64,000 nucleotides of DNA from DATGMS01 sp035303945 (lineage in GTDB: Bacteria; Bacteroidota; Bacteroidia; Cytophagales; Cyclobacteriaceae), in NCBI GenBank assembly GCA_035303945.1, contig DATGQZ010000028.1:1-64000 (forward strand). The letters run 5' to 3'. Shown piece after piece: positions 1 to 8,866 of the stretch. Below the pieces are notes generated by a model, which saw nothing but the letters and a program-made list of their open reading frames with translations, did not search any database and was not told the origin of the DNA. How positions within the stretch are numbered: the first letter of the stretch is position 1; each line of letters begins with the position of its first letter. The position numbers and the translations under genes were made by a program.

Positions 1-1196
1 CGGTCAAATGCCATTCTGTTTTCAGGAGCAATTGGCTCGGATGGTGGGATTTTTTCTTTCAACCAGTCCACCTGCTTCCCGTTTTTCCAAAAGCGGAAAC
101 ATAAATGGGGTCCAGTAGCTAAGCCTGTACTTCCGACATAACCAATTACCTGACCTTGCCTTACACGGCTACCCCTGGCAATGCCTTTACCGATCTTCGA
201 CATATGCAGATATTGTGTGGTATAGGTACCGTTATGCTTGATCTTAACATAGTTGCCATTACCGCCTGAATAGCCGGCTTCTACTACTGTGCCATCCCCT
301 ACAGAACGAATTTCGGTACCAGTGGGAGCGGCATAATCTGTACCTAGATGTGGCTTGTAGCGCTTCTGCACGGGATGGAACCGGTTTAAGTTATAGCGGG
401 AGCTGATCCTGGTGAATTTTAATGGGTCACGGAGAAAAGCTTTCTTCAAGCTGTTGCCCTCCTGGTCAAAAAAATTGACCTCACCGTTTTGTTCAAACGG
501 AATTGCATGATAGGGTTGGCCAAGGTGCTCAAAATAGGCGGTTTCAATGCCTTCGATTCCAACAACCTGTCCATCCACCCATTTTTCGTTATATACCACT
601 TTAAATTTGTCTCCCTGTTGCAGCCGTTGGAAATCTACAGTCCATCCATAAAGATCCGCAAACTGGTCAATGAGATCAGGTCCAACCCCCTGTTCCACCA
701 TATTGACATACAGTGAACTGGAAATGGTACCTCCGACTTCTCTCCGCTTCACTTCAACAGGCTTGCTTTCCTTATATACATCCACGTCATCGAGCTTGAA
801 AACAACGTACTCGATTTGGTTGGGTTCGTATATGAAAAACTGGGCTTTGGAGGAGTCTTTTGGCGTCAATACTGTATATTTTTTGTTAAAGGCGATGTGC
901 TTGACATCAAATATCTCCTTGGATTTTTTTGCTATTTCATCAATAATTTGATAAGGTACATTGAAAGGGCCCAATATGGTGGATAAGGTCTGGTTTTTCT
1001 CCACCACCCCCTCAATGATTTCCAGTTCGCTGACATCAATGCCAAACATAGTTTTTTCTTCGGCAAGAACCTCTTCTTCAGGCACTATCTGGACGATCTT
1101 TTCTTCGGCGGTTGTTTGGGGAAAATTATATACATAATAGCCGATTCCTCCGGCTGCTAAAAAGAATAAACAGGCGGCGATCCAGTTTTTTTTCAT
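1..1196 (-). CDS. M23-family peptidoglycan endopeptidase, 3' end outside window
   Basis: Zinc metallopeptidase of the LytM/NlpD type that cuts peptidoglycan cross-links or activates amidases in the cell envelope. The visible 398 residues start with an N-terminal membrane anchor or signal (about residues 5-25), followed by a long N-terminal region and the M23 domain from about residue 260. The domain shows HLGTD (H283, D287), YLHMS (H331) and TGPHLCFRF (H364, C366). In most family members the last motif is HxH, and its second His is the third zinc ligand; here it is Cys. The ATG at 1196 is preceded by AT-rich sequence. The reading frame is open to base 1, so only the C-terminal tail is missing. 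It is divergent from aspS. Family assignment is firm; whether it cleaves or only regulates is not decided by the sequence. Confidence 0.9.
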   Translation of the reverse strand, partial: MKKNWIAACLFFLAAGGIGYYVYNFPQTTAEEKIVQIVPEEEVLAEEKTMFGIDVSELEIIEGVVEKNQTLSTILGPFNVPYQIIDEIAKKSKEIFDVKHIAFNKKYTVLTPKDSSKAQFFIYEPNQIEYVVFKLDDVDVYKESKPVEVKRREVGGTISSSLYVNMVEQGVGPDLIDQFADLYGWTVDFQRLQQGDKFKVVYNEKWVDGQVVGIEGIETAYFEHLGQPYHAIPFEQNGEVNFFDQEGNSLKKAFLRDPLKFTRISSRYNLNRFHPVQKRYKPHLGTDYAAPTGTEIRSVGDGTVVEAGYSGGNGNYVKIKHNGTYTTQYLHMSKIGKGIARGSRVRQGQVIGYVGSTGLATGPHLCFRFWKNGKQVDWLKEKIPPSEPIAPENRMAFD

Positions 1197-1249
1197 TATT
1201 TTTTATTTATGGCGATTATTAGCAGAAATTGAATTTATTCAAATTTGAT

Positions 1250-1257
1250 CAAAAATA
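1250..1257 (-). promoter_or_regulatory. Possible -7 box for the M23 peptidase
   Basis: The minus strand reads TATTTTTG, a full match to the Bacteroidota TAnnTTTG element, about 54 bases before the start codon. No convincing TTG/TTTG -33 element lies at the expected distance, so this is a weak call. Confidence 0.3.
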
Positions 1258-1390
1258 AGCTGGGTTACCAAGGTTTTTTTATGTTTTTTGCTATAACCCA
1301 TGATTATTACACCATTGAAAACGGGAAACTGATGGGGATTAGTATAGCGAAGGGAACTTTTTTGTCCAGTTTAATATCCTATTCATGCCA

Positions 1391-1423
1391 TTGAAAGCAT
1401 TTCCTGCATAATGCTTATATTTG
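1391..1423 (+). promoter_or_regulatory. Putative Bacteroidota-type promoter of aspS
   Basis: A TATATTTG element at 1416-1423 matches the TAnnTTTG -7 consensus. A TTG at 1391-1393 lies 22 bases upstream, slightly longer than the usual 17-20. Transcription would start near 1430, giving a leader of about 20 bases before the ATG of aspS. Confidence 0.5.
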
Positions 1424-1452
1424 GCAATTGACTTTTCAAACCAATATAATAT

Positions 1453-3213
1453 ATGTTAAGAACACATACCTGTGGAGAACTACGGCTGGTTGATATAAAT
1501 AAAAAAGTTAGGCTGTCAGGCTGGGTCCAACGTGTCAGAAACAAAGGAGGATTGATTTGGGTGGACCTGAGAGATCGCTATGGCGTAACCCAACTGATTT
1601 TTGAAGAAGGTTCTTCGGATGCTGCTCTATTGAAAAAAGCCGCGGATCTAGGTCGTGAGTTTGTCATTGCTGCTAGCGGCACCGTGATAGAACGAACCGC
1701 AAAAAATGACCGGATGCCCACGGGTGACATAGAAGTGAAGGTCGAAGAGCTGGATGTGCTGAATCCAGCTAAAGTTCCACCCTTCATCATTGAGGATGAC
1801 ACTGATGGAGGTGAAGACCTGCGTATGAAGTACCGCTATCTTGATTTAAGAAGAAATACGGTTAGGGAAAAACTTCAGCTTAGGCATCGTATGATGCAAG
1901 AGACCCGCAAATACATGGATTCTCTAAATTTTATTGAAGTAGAAACGCCGGTATTGATCAAGAGTACCCCCGAAGGAGCGAGGGACTTTGTGGTACCCAG
2001 CCGAATCAATCCCGGGGAATTTTATGCATTGCCTCAATCTCCACAGACATTCAAGCAATTGCTGATGGTCAGCGGGTTTGACCGGTATTTCCAAATTGTT
2101 AAATGTTTCAGGGATGAGGACCTTAGAGCAGACCGACAGCCTGAATTTACTCAGATCGACTGCGAAATGTCGTTTGTAGAGCAAGAAGACATTTTAGATA
2201 CCTTTGAAGGTCTGATCAGACACCTTTTTGCCACCGTAAAAAAAGTCGAACTAGGCGAGGTGCAGCGGATGGCTTACGCTGATGCCATGAGGTTATATGG
2301 CAATGATAAGCCCGATTTAAGGTTTGGTATGGAGTTTTGTGAATTGACCGCGCTGGCCCAACACCGGAATTTCCCTGTTTTTGATGCAGCAGAACTAGTA
2401 GTCGGCATCTGTGCACCAGGAGCAGGTGAATATACCCGCAAACAGCTTGATGAATTGACCAATTGGGTGAAGCGCCCTCAAATCGGCGCCAAAGGTCTGG
2501 TTTATGTAAAATGTAATGCGGACGGCAGCTTCAAATCCAGCGTGGACAAATTCTTTAACCAAGAAGACCTCAAAGCTTGGGCAGAAAAAATGGATGCCCA
2601 ACCAGGAGATCTGATACTGGTGCTGTCAGGGGATGTCCATTCCACCCGAAAGCAGATGTCCGAACTTCGTCTAAAAATGGGAGAAGACTTGGGACTGCGA
2701 GACCGTAATGTGTTTAAGCCACTTTGGGTCCTTGATTTCCCACTATTGGAATGGGACGAAGAAAGCCAGCGATACCACGCCATGCACCATCCCTTCACCT
2801 CACCTAAACGTTCAGACATTCCTCTACTTGAAACTGACCCAGGTGCGGTGCGGGCAAATGCTTATGATTTAGTAATAAACGGTGTAGAAATCGGTGGGGG
2901 ATCGATTCGTATTCACGATAAAGCTACCCAACAAATGATGTTCAAACATCTTGGCTTTAGCCCGGAAGAGGCGCAAAACCAGTTTGGCTTTTTGTTGGAA
3001 GCATTTGAATATGGCGCACCTCCACATGGCGGGATAGCTTTTGGTTTCGACAGGCTTTGCGCCATCTTCGGCGGTTCTGACTCTATCAGGGATTACATCG
3101 CCTTCCCAAAAAATAACTCTGGTAGAGACGTAATGATTGATTCTCCTAGCCCAATCTCTCAGGACCAGCTTGAGGAACTAAGTATTCAATTAGCAGTTAA
3201 AAAAGAAAAGTAA
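1453..3213 (+). CDS. aspS: Aspartyl-tRNA synthetase
   Basis: Class II aminoacyl-tRNA synthetase that charges tRNA(Asp) in the cytoplasm. The 586 residues match the bacterial-type enzyme: an OB-fold anticodon-binding domain first (SGWVQRVRNKGGLIWVDLRD), then motif 2 in the catalytic core (FRDEDLRADRQPEFTQID), a central GAD insertion (about residues 290-410) characteristic of bacterial AspRS, and motif 3 near the C terminus (GGIAFGFDRL). The insertion separates it from the shorter archaeal/eukaryotic type and from AsnRS. Specificity for Asn as well as Asp cannot be read by eye. It is a single-gene unit with its own promoter-like element upstream and a strong hairpin downstream. Confidence 0.97.
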   Translation: MLRTHTCGELRLVDINKKVRLSGWVQRVRNKGGLIWVDLRDRYGVTQLIFEEGSSDAALLKKAADLGREFVIAASGTVIERTAKNDRMPTGDIEVKVEELDVLNPAKVPPFIIEDDTDGGEDLRMKYRYLDLRRNTVREKLQLRHRMMQETRKYMDSLNFIEVETPVLIKSTPEGARDFVVPSRINPGEFYALPQSPQTFKQLLMVSGFDRYFQIVKCFRDEDLRADRQPEFTQIDCEMSFVEQEDILDTFEGLIRHLFATVKKVELGEVQRMAYADAMRLYGNDKPDLRFGMEFCELTALAQHRNFPVFDAAELVVGICAPGAGEYTRKQLDELTNWVKRPQIGAKGLVYVKCNADGSFKSSVDKFFNQEDLKAWAEKMDAQPGDLILVLSGDVHSTRKQMSELRLKMGEDLGLRDRNVFKPLWVLDFPLLEWDEESQRYHAMHHPFTSPKRSDIPLLETDPGAVRANAYDLVINGVEIGGGSIRIHDKATQQMMFKHLGFSPEEAQNQFGFLLEAFEYGAPPHGGIAFGFDRLCAIFGGSDSIRDYIAFPKNNSGRDVMIDSPSPISQDQLEELSIQLAVKKEK

Positions 3214-3250
3214 CTATAAATTAACTTTCGCTAACTGTTCCTAAGGTAGA

Positions 3251-3285
3251 AAGGCCATGCATCTCACTGTGGTGCATGGCCTTTT
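3251..3285. terminator. Bidirectional terminator between aspS and the FAD monooxygenase
   Basis: Perfect 11-bp inverted repeat (AAGGCCATGCA at 3251-3261 with TGCATGGCCTT at 3273-3283), flanked by T/A runs. It sits between two convergent genes and touches the stop codon of the downstream minus-strand gene. Confidence 0.85.
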
Positions 3286-4372
3286 ACTTGTTTAGACCCA
3301 AAATAAAATTTCTGGCAATAGGCATTAGGATAGGAAAAAGGGGTTTCAGTAACTGTATGTTCCGTCTCGCTTTGCGCATCCACCAACTGACGCCTCCCAG
3401 TCCCTGTGTCATTACATTGATCCTTCTGACAGTGTTTCGGAGATACGGCTGTCTCAGCGCTGTATAATCCTCCAGCCGCTTTTCTTTGATCAATTTGCTG
3501 ACGAGATAAGCATCTTCGATGCCCAAGTTCATACCTCTTGCTCCCACAGGAGAATGTAAGTGTGCTGCATCCCCAATAAGCACAACGGGCCCTTCCTGCA
3601 ACCTTTCCGCTACGCGATGTCCGACCCGAAACGTAGACTGCCATTCAATCGCTCCAATTTTCGTATGCTTAGGAAGATATTGAAGTAGGTCCATCATATT
3701 CCCAGCTACCCTCCAAACATTATTTTTCAACCTGATCATGATGACGCCGCCGTCCTCACATATCAACACATGCCCCTCTTCTGGATGTCTTGGTAGCTCA
3801 AGCGCGACGTCATACAATTCCCATGGTTGGTGATCGCGAGAACCCTCCATCCCTATACCTGCGCACGCTCGGACTTTACTTCTAGCACCGTCTGCTCCGA
3901 TTATAAGTTTAAATTCTTCTTGATAAACATGAACATCTGGAGCGTTAAGAATAGCATTTGCTACTCCATCGTTCAAGCTGAGCGCATCCAGCTCAGTTCC
4001 GAACTGTACATCAATACCTCTTTCCAGCAAAGACTCCATTAATAACCTTTCAGACTCCTTTTGAGGCTGGATCAGCATAAAGGGGTACTTGTGCCTCACC
4101 TTGGTAAAATCGTTCTGAAAAATTAGCTGCTCCCCCTTCCAAAAATTTATGCGCTCCATCTTTCTGCCATTTTCCATAAATCGTCTGGCTAGCCCGATTT
4201 TCTCCAAAAGCTGTAAGGTGTTTGGATTCACACCAAGCGCCTTTGAATGCCTGCTTAATTGCTGTTCCTTTTCAACAATCAAGGGCTTTAACCCCTGCTG
4301 GTGAAGAAACAAAGCAGCAGCCAGACCAGAAGGTCCAGCACCTACAATCAGTATTTCACTGTTCTTTTTCAT
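3284..4372 (-). CDS. FAD-dependent monooxygenase (PHBH/UbiH-like)
   Basis: Flavoprotein hydroxylase of the p-hydroxybenzoate hydroxylase class, expected to use FAD, NAD(P)H and O2 to hydroxylate an aromatic or polyketide-like substrate. The 362 residues show the N-terminal dinucleotide-binding GAGPSG (11-16), the mid-protein DG motif GADGARSKVR (159-168) and the GD motif LIGDAAHLHSPVGARG (265-280). All three family fingerprints are intact, so the protein looks functional. No biosynthetic partner genes flank it and the substrate cannot be deduced. It converges on aspS and lies divergent to the DUF983 gene. It should not be confused with the kynurenine 3-monooxygenase further along, which belongs to the same fold class. 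Confidence 0.85.
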   Translation of the reverse strand: MKKNSEILIVGAGPSGLAAALFLHQQGLKPLIVEKEQQLSRHSKALGVNPNTLQLLEKIGLARRFMENGRKMERINFWKGEQLIFQNDFTKVRHKYPFMLIQPQKESERLLMESLLERGIDVQFGTELDALSLNDGVANAILNAPDVHVYQEEFKLIIGADGARSKVRACAGIGMEGSRDHQPWELYDVALELPRHPEEGHVLICEDGGVIMIRLKNNVWRVAGNMMDLLQYLPKHTKIGAIEWQSTFRVGHRVAERLQEGPVVLIGDAAHLHSPVGARGMNLGIEDAYLVSKLIKEKRLEDYTALRQPYLRNTVRRINVMTQGLGGVSWWMRKARRNIQLLKPLFPILMPIARNFILGLNK

Positions 4373-4528
4373 AGCGCGACAAGGGAAAATCCCGTATTGG
4401 AAGTCACTTCTCGCAACTTACCCGCTAATGATAACGCAAGAAATTCCTTTTGTTTATCCCTATATCCGCGAATACCATTTGAATTGACATTTGCAACTTT
4501 AAAACAAGCATCTCATGTTATGAATATG

Positions 4529-4536
4529 TACCTTTG
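4529..4536 (+). promoter_or_regulatory. Putative -7 element for the DUF983 gene
   Basis: TACCTTTG matches TAnnTTTG and ends 23 bases before the start codon, a typical short leader. A clear -33 TTTG is not found at 17-22 bases upstream (the nearest TTTG is at 4490-4493). Confidence 0.4.
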
Positions 4537-4559
4537 CGTTTCAATTAGATCAACACAAC

Positions 4560-4967
4560 ATGGGATTAGGAAAGGGGTCTAAAATTTACAGTATCATTAC
4601 ATGCACATGTCCTAAATGTCATGAGGGTAAAATGTTTCTTCCAGGAACACTGCTTCACCCCAGAAAATTTAGCAAAATGCAAGCGTACTGCCCCAAATGC
4701 GGCCAATCTTTTGAACCCGAGCCAGGGTTTTATTTCGGTTCGATGTTTGTCAGCTATGCCATCAACACGGCGCTGTTTATTGCCTTCTGGATCATCACCA
4801 GCTTCATTGTTAAGGACATGTCCTTGACCATGATCTTAGGTATTTTATTTGGCGTAGTCATTGGATTGTTGCCGATTATCTTCAGGGTAAGTCGTTCGAT
4901 TTGGATCAATTGCTTTGTACACTACGATCCGAATGCTCTCAAAACACCGGCTGCAGAGAAGACCTAA
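4560..4967 (+). CDS. DUF983 family small zinc-ribbon membrane protein
   Basis: A 135-residue protein with two CPKC knuckles in the N-terminal half (CPKCHEGKMF and CPKCGQSF), which probably form one zinc ribbon, then two hydrophobic helices (about residues 62-85 and 90-112) and a short polar tail. The layout of paired Cys motifs, GFYFGSMFVSYA and two membrane segments is that of DUF983, a family found in many Proteobacteria and Bacteroidota without an assigned function. It converges with the PH-domain gene only 2 bp away, with no terminator between them. Confidence 0.85.
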   Translation: MGLGKGSKIYSIITCTCPKCHEGKMFLPGTLLHPRKFSKMQAYCPKCGQSFEPEPGFYFGSMFVSYAINTALFIAFWIITSFIVKDMSLTMILGILFGVVIGLLPIIFRVSRSIWINCFVHYDPNALKTPAAEKT

Positions 4968-4969
4968 GT

Positions 4970-6445
4970 TCACATCCAAGGGTACTTCCTGCTCTCTACA
5001 TCATACAATACCTGATCGACAAGGAGATTGGCAGTCGATAGGGGTATATACGGCAGTGTCAATTTACCCCCGGCCGTGATAAACACGACAGAGGCTAGGG
5101 CTCTATTTCTTTGGTAGAAATTCTGGGAAAGTTGCACCTGCTGGATCTTTTTCCAGCTCAGCAGGGAGAACTTCCGCCCAAAAACTCCAGACATTAGTTG
5201 GATCCCCACTCCATTTGTCTGCCAGCGAAAATTGCTATACCATTTAAAGTCGTTCCACACCATCAAGGGGTACAGCACCAGGATCACTAACGCTGGCCAA
5301 CCTAACCAAACATACATCAACGCTGTAGGGATCAAGAGGATGATCAGCGAGCGCCGTGCACTTCTTTTCCAATAATCGGAGGAAATCATCAAGGCTCTTT
5401 CAGTATCCCACTCCTCAAAAGGCTGATACACATCCACTAGATAAATTACATCTTGAAAGGAAATCACCGGGATGTGGATGTTTTGCTTTTTATTTTCCTT
5501 ATGCCCGATAGCCTGGATCTGTACGGTCCAATAATCAATTTTCCGTCTCAGCCAGTTGGCTTTCCATTGAATAATCTGGATTTTATTAATGGGAACAAGC
5601 CGCTTTGTTTTGTCAAAAAGACCGTAGGAAATTGTCCAACTCCCTTCTGTTTCCACAAGCCTAAAGCCATAATATTTGATCATGGTTCGGAATATCGAAA
5701 ACAAGACGGAAATAATAATGACTCCTACGAGCAATGTTATTAAGGCAAAAACTGTTTGTCCTAATAGATTCCTTCCATAGGTGTCAATGTAATCATCTCC
5801 GCCAAAAATTTGCTTAACCTCATCTAGGAGGTTAAATAGTAGCGCTGTTAAAATGAAAAAAGCCTCCAAATGATTTGCAGTAAGGCTTAACTTCAGTAAG
5901 TCAACCAAAGCCAATCGGTAGGTAGGCGAAGCAACGGACGTACCTACGCCGACTTCCTTCATAAGCTCCTGCGGCTTTCTATCCATCAACAAGCTTTTCA
6001 TCTCCCCCGCTTTTGCGACAGGTATGGCATCTAGCTTCGCCTCGATATCGTCACTTCCTACACTGTCAAATGACACGCTAGTAACACCAAAAATCTGCTG
6101 CCAAAGGTTTTGTTCCAAATGCACCGCTTGGATGGTATGTATGGGAATGCTTAGTGTCTTTTTCTTTAGCCATCCGGATTGGATAACCAATGTATCATGG
6201 ATGACATAGAACTTTTTGAACCAGTATCCTATAACTGCTCCTAGGATACTCAGTAGGGCAAAACCAATCAGAACAGAAAATATGGTCAAAGAATCATCCT
6301 TTTCCTGTCGAAAAAAATAGAGTGCCAATACCGGCCAAAACCCTTTGAGAAGATTAACGGCGGTGCTGGTAATCAGAACACCGATAGCTGCAGGTGATTG
6401 TCTCTGAGGCTTGCGCCATAAATCGTTTGCATCGTTATCTTTCAT
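4970..6445 (-). CDS. Membrane protein with several bacterial PH (bPH2/YdbT-type) domains
   Basis: A 491-residue membrane protein in the class of Bacillus YdbT. Hydrophobic pairs (about residues 20-65, 185-250 and 365-390) alternate with repeated soluble segments that carry the bPH2 signature of a hydrophobic strand, a basic loop and an IP-hxxIQ strand: SIPIHTIQAVHLEQNLWQ, LVPINKIQIIQWKANWLR and LSWKKIQQVQLSQNFYQ. The ATG at 6445 is chosen over an in-frame alternative start 123 bases upstream, because it overlaps the stop of the preceding gene by 11 bp and removes a long overlap with that gene. The two genes surely form one transcript. The cellular role is unknown; the Bacillus homologues have been linked to protection against competitor toxins. 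Confidence 0.8.
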   Translation of the reverse strand: MKDNDANDLWRKPQRQSPAAIGVLITSTAVNLLKGFWPVLALYFFRQEKDDSLTIFSVLIGFALLSILGAVIGYWFKKFYVIHDTLVIQSGWLKKKTLSIPIHTIQAVHLEQNLWQQIFGVTSVSFDSVGSDDIEAKLDAIPVAKAGEMKSLLMDRKPQELMKEVGVGTSVASPTYRLALVDLLKLSLTANHLEAFFILTALLFNLLDEVKQIFGGDDYIDTYGRNLLGQTVFALITLLVGVIIISVLFSIFRTMIKYYGFRLVETEGSWTISYGLFDKTKRLVPINKIQIIQWKANWLRRKIDYWTVQIQAIGHKENKKQNIHIPVISFQDVIYLVDVYQPFEEWDTERALMISSDYWKRSARRSLIILLIPTALMYVWLGWPALVILVLYPLMVWNDFKWYSNFRWQTNGVGIQLMSGVFGRKFSLLSWKKIQQVQLSQNFYQRNRALASVVFITAGGKLTLPYIPLSTANLLVDQVLYDVESRKYPWM

Positions 6446-6956
6446 CTTCCTGCGTTTCGGCACTGATCCAAGACTTGATTTTCTGGGCGATCTCTTCGTT
6501 GATACCTTTAATAGTAAAATCTGCGGCTGTAGAGCCGGCAGTGAATACCGAAACAGATGCCAAACCAAATTTTCTTTCCAAGGGTCCAGACTGCACGCTG
6601 ATATGTTGGATGCGGTTGATCATCACAATGCGTGTTTTCCGATTCAACCACCCGCTGCGGTAGAGGAGATCCTTTTCTCTAAGCGCATAACCGCTGTACT
6701 TATAGCTGATTTGTATAGCAGCCAGCACAACTATCCAAAAGACGATATAGCCAAGCACAACAGAAACAACTATCAGTGGTTCCGTCGGCTCATCCATAAT
6801 TAAAAATGACACCAAGCCAAGAACCGCAATGATGCCCATGATAATGCCAAACGTGATTGTTTCGACTGTCAGATAGGCTTTTTCTAAGGGAGTAAAACTT
6901 ACCTCTTCAACAGATGGAAGATTTTCTGGGCTTACTATGTTATTAGTAAAATTCAT
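6435..6956 (-). CDS. Bacterial PH-domain membrane protein (YdbS-type)
   Basis: A 173-residue partner of the following gene. Two transmembrane segments (about residues 33-55 and 62-85) are followed by one bPH2 domain (about residues 90-160: YALREKDLLYRSGWLNRKTR, then MINRIQHISVQSGPLERKFG). The reading frame is open further upstream to 7127, but the ATG at 6956 is preferred: it starts just ahead of the conserved region and avoids running into the divergent sigma-factor gene. The two-gene arrangement of a short single-PH protein followed by a long multi-PH protein mirrors ydbS-ydbT of Bacillus. Confidence 0.8.
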   Translation of the reverse strand: MNFTNNIVSPENLPSVEEVSFTPLEKAYLTVETITFGIIMGIIAVLGLVSFLIMDEPTEPLIVVSVVLGYIVFWIVVLAAIQISYKYSGYALREKDLLYRSGWLNRKTRIVMINRIQHISVQSGPLERKFGLASVSVFTAGSTAADFTIKGINEEIAQKIKSWISAETQEDER

Positions 6957-7114
6957 TCTTAAAGTTAACAGCATTTTTTCAGAGGTCAATACGTAGGGCT
7001 CCTCGGTTGAACCTGATAGTGTGCCAGTTCGATCAGCCGCACAAGTGATTGATTTTTCAATGCAGAAATTAATATCTATTTTGGGAAATGAATTAGCAAT
7101 AAACCCATTTAGCA

Positions 7115-7738
7115 ATGAAGATTTCAAAGAAATCCGAAACGCTTTTAAGCAATGAGCATAACCCTATTGAATCCAAAGAAGAAACGCAGCTATGGATAGA
7201 ATTTTTACAAGGAAATGATGTAGCACTGGCAGAGATTTACCACAGATATGCGCCGAAGCTTTTTAATTATGGGCGCCAATTCACGGGCAACATCACCCTT
7301 ATTCAGGATGCGATACAAGATACATTTTTCAAGCTAGTGGATAACAAGAGGAAGCTCAACATCGCGCAATCCGTAAAATTTTATCTCTATGCTACTTTCA
7401 GACGGATTTTGTTAAGATCTATAAAAAAAGAAGAAAAATATGTGGGGAAAGACTACTGGCAAGAAAACGGATTTCAAATTATGGTTGATCCCGATTTCTT
7501 TGTGCTTGATGGTCATTGGACCGAGGTGCAGAAAAAGCTTCTTCAAAACACCTGCAATGCCCTGCCTGCACGCCAAAGAGAAATTGTAACCCTGCGGTTC
7601 TTTGAGAATATGGAATATGGGGAAATTGCGGATCTGATGGGTCTTGCAAATGCCAAAACCGTCCGGACCATGTTATATCGAGGATTAAAGACAATGGCTG
7701 AAGCATTGAACAAAGCGAAAAAAACTTTCCTTTTTTAG
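7115..7738 (+). CDS. ECF-type RNA polymerase sigma factor
   Basis: A 207-residue group 4 sigma factor. Region 2 is seen at about residues 40-110 (YHRYAPKLFNYGRQF, then IQDAIQDTFFKLVDN), and region 4 with its helix-turn-helix at about 145-200 (LPARQREIVTLRFFENMEYG, then EIADLMG). It is the first gene of a cassette with an anti-sigma FecR and an STN-bearing SusC, so it very probably drives its own cassette when the outer-membrane receptor is occupied. A 58-bp gap separates it from fecR. The first ATG is used; the leader is AT-rich without a Shine-Dalgarno sequence. Confidence 0.92.
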   Translation: MKISKKSETLLSNEHNPIESKEETQLWIEFLQGNDVALAEIYHRYAPKLFNYGRQFTGNITLIQDAIQDTFFKLVDNKRKLNIAQSVKFYLYATFRRILLRSIKKEEKYVGKDYWQENGFQIMVDPDFFVLDGHWTEVQKKLLQNTCNALPARQREIVTLRFFENMEYGEIADLMGLANAKTVRTMLYRGLKTMAEALNKAKKTFLF

Positions 7739-7796
7739 TGGTCTTTTAGGGTTCAGCAGTCTCTATAAGAGAAAAGCCAAACCGTTTATTCGATCC

Positions 7797-8825
7797 ATGC
7801 CTTTCAATCCTGAAAAAGAAGAAGATTTTTTGACCAATGAGTACTTCGTCCAATGGGCGTTGCATCCAAATAAAGAATCGGATCGATTCTGGACAAGTTG
7901 GATGGCTAAAAACCCCAATAAAATACTACTTCTCAAAAGAGCAAAAGAAATTCTACAATCGTTCAAGCCGGTAGAGCATCAAATGGATGAAGCTGCCCAC
8001 GAAAAGATTTTGGATAACATACTGCTTTACAATCAACAAGTAACTCGAAAAACGACAAATTTTATAAGGATCGAAAATTTCCGGGTTCCCTCGGTGGCAG
8101 CTGTGTGGTTGATGATCCTCGGGCTAACGGCAGGATTTCTATATTGGCTATTGCCTCATCCCGACGATACGGTTGTAATACCCCATCAGGAATGGGTGTC
8201 AAAAAGCACCAGCAGCGGAGCAAAACTGACATTTAAGTTACCGGATGGATCTCTCGTACGCCTCAATGCCAACAGTTCCATTACCTATCCCAAAATATTT
8301 TCAGATAGTTTACGTGAAGTACGCGTCGAGGGACAGGTATTTTTTGAGGTTGAAAAGCAGCCGTCCGCTCCCTTTCTCGTACAAGCCGGAGGGTTAAATA
8401 TCCAAGTACTTGGGACCTCATTCGATGTGCGCAGCTATCCTGGTGAGGCTTATCAAACGGTGGCCTTGGTATCTGGTGCTGTATCCATTTCCAACTCCGA
8501 AGGCATTAATGAGAGACTTCAACCCTTTGAAATGATTTCTTATGCAAAAGAGGAGCACGAAATGACTAAAGCACCTTTTGACCCTGACAACTTGCTCGGT
8601 TGGATTACTGGGGTTATTTATTTTGACAACACTCCCTTCACTGAGGTATTTAAGACTTTAGAACAGTGGTATGGAGTAGAGATCTCTATCCGGCCAGGTT
8701 TATCCTTTTCTGAGCGCTATACTGGCCGGTACAAAAACCAGAATTTAGAAGATGTGCTAACTGGAATAGCCTTCAGCGAAGGATTCCAATTTACAATCGA
8801 AGGCAAACACGTAGAAATATTTTGA
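7797..8825 (+). CDS. FecR-family anti-sigma factor
   Basis: A 342-residue inner-membrane regulator that holds the neighbouring ECF sigma factor and releases it on a signal from the outer-membrane receptor. Cytoplasmic N-terminal part (residues 1-95), one membrane span (about 99-119), a periplasmic FecR domain (about 130-235: TFKLPDGSLVRLNANSSITY, then VEGQVFFEVEKQPSAPF) and a C-terminal DUF4974-like domain (about 265-342: IYFDNTPFTEVFKTLEQWYG). This is the standard Bacteroidota anti-sigma architecture. The 41-bp gap to the SusC gene supports co-transcription. Confidence 0.93.
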   Translation: MPFNPEKEEDFLTNEYFVQWALHPNKESDRFWTSWMAKNPNKILLLKRAKEILQSFKPVEHQMDEAAHEKILDNILLYNQQVTRKTTNFIRIENFRVPSVAAVWLMILGLTAGFLYWLLPHPDDTVVIPHQEWVSKSTSSGAKLTFKLPDGSLVRLNANSSITYPKIFSDSLREVRVEGQVFFEVEKQPSAPFLVQAGGLNIQVLGTSFDVRSYPGEAYQTVALVSGAVSISNSEGINERLQPFEMISYAKEEHEMTKAPFDPDNLLGWITGVIYFDNTPFTEVFKTLEQWYGVEISIRPGLSFSERYTGRYKNQNLEDVLTGIAFSEGFQFTIEGKHVEIF

Positions 8826-8866
8826 GCCAACAATGTGTAATATGAAAACCAATAAATGCAGAAAAG

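Noticed and set aside
489..951. Plus-strand ORFs inside the M23 peptidase gene
   Set aside because: They are antisense shadows of a gene with clear family motifs.
6446..6568. In-frame upstream extension of the multi-PH protein gene
   Set aside because: It would overlap the preceding gene by more than 120 bp and the extra residues resemble frame-shifted coding sequence; the ATG at 6445 gives a neat 11-bp overlap.
6957..7127. Longer start of the single-PH protein gene
   Set aside because: The extra 57 residues have no domain character and would overlap the divergent sigma-factor start; the ATG at 6956 is used.
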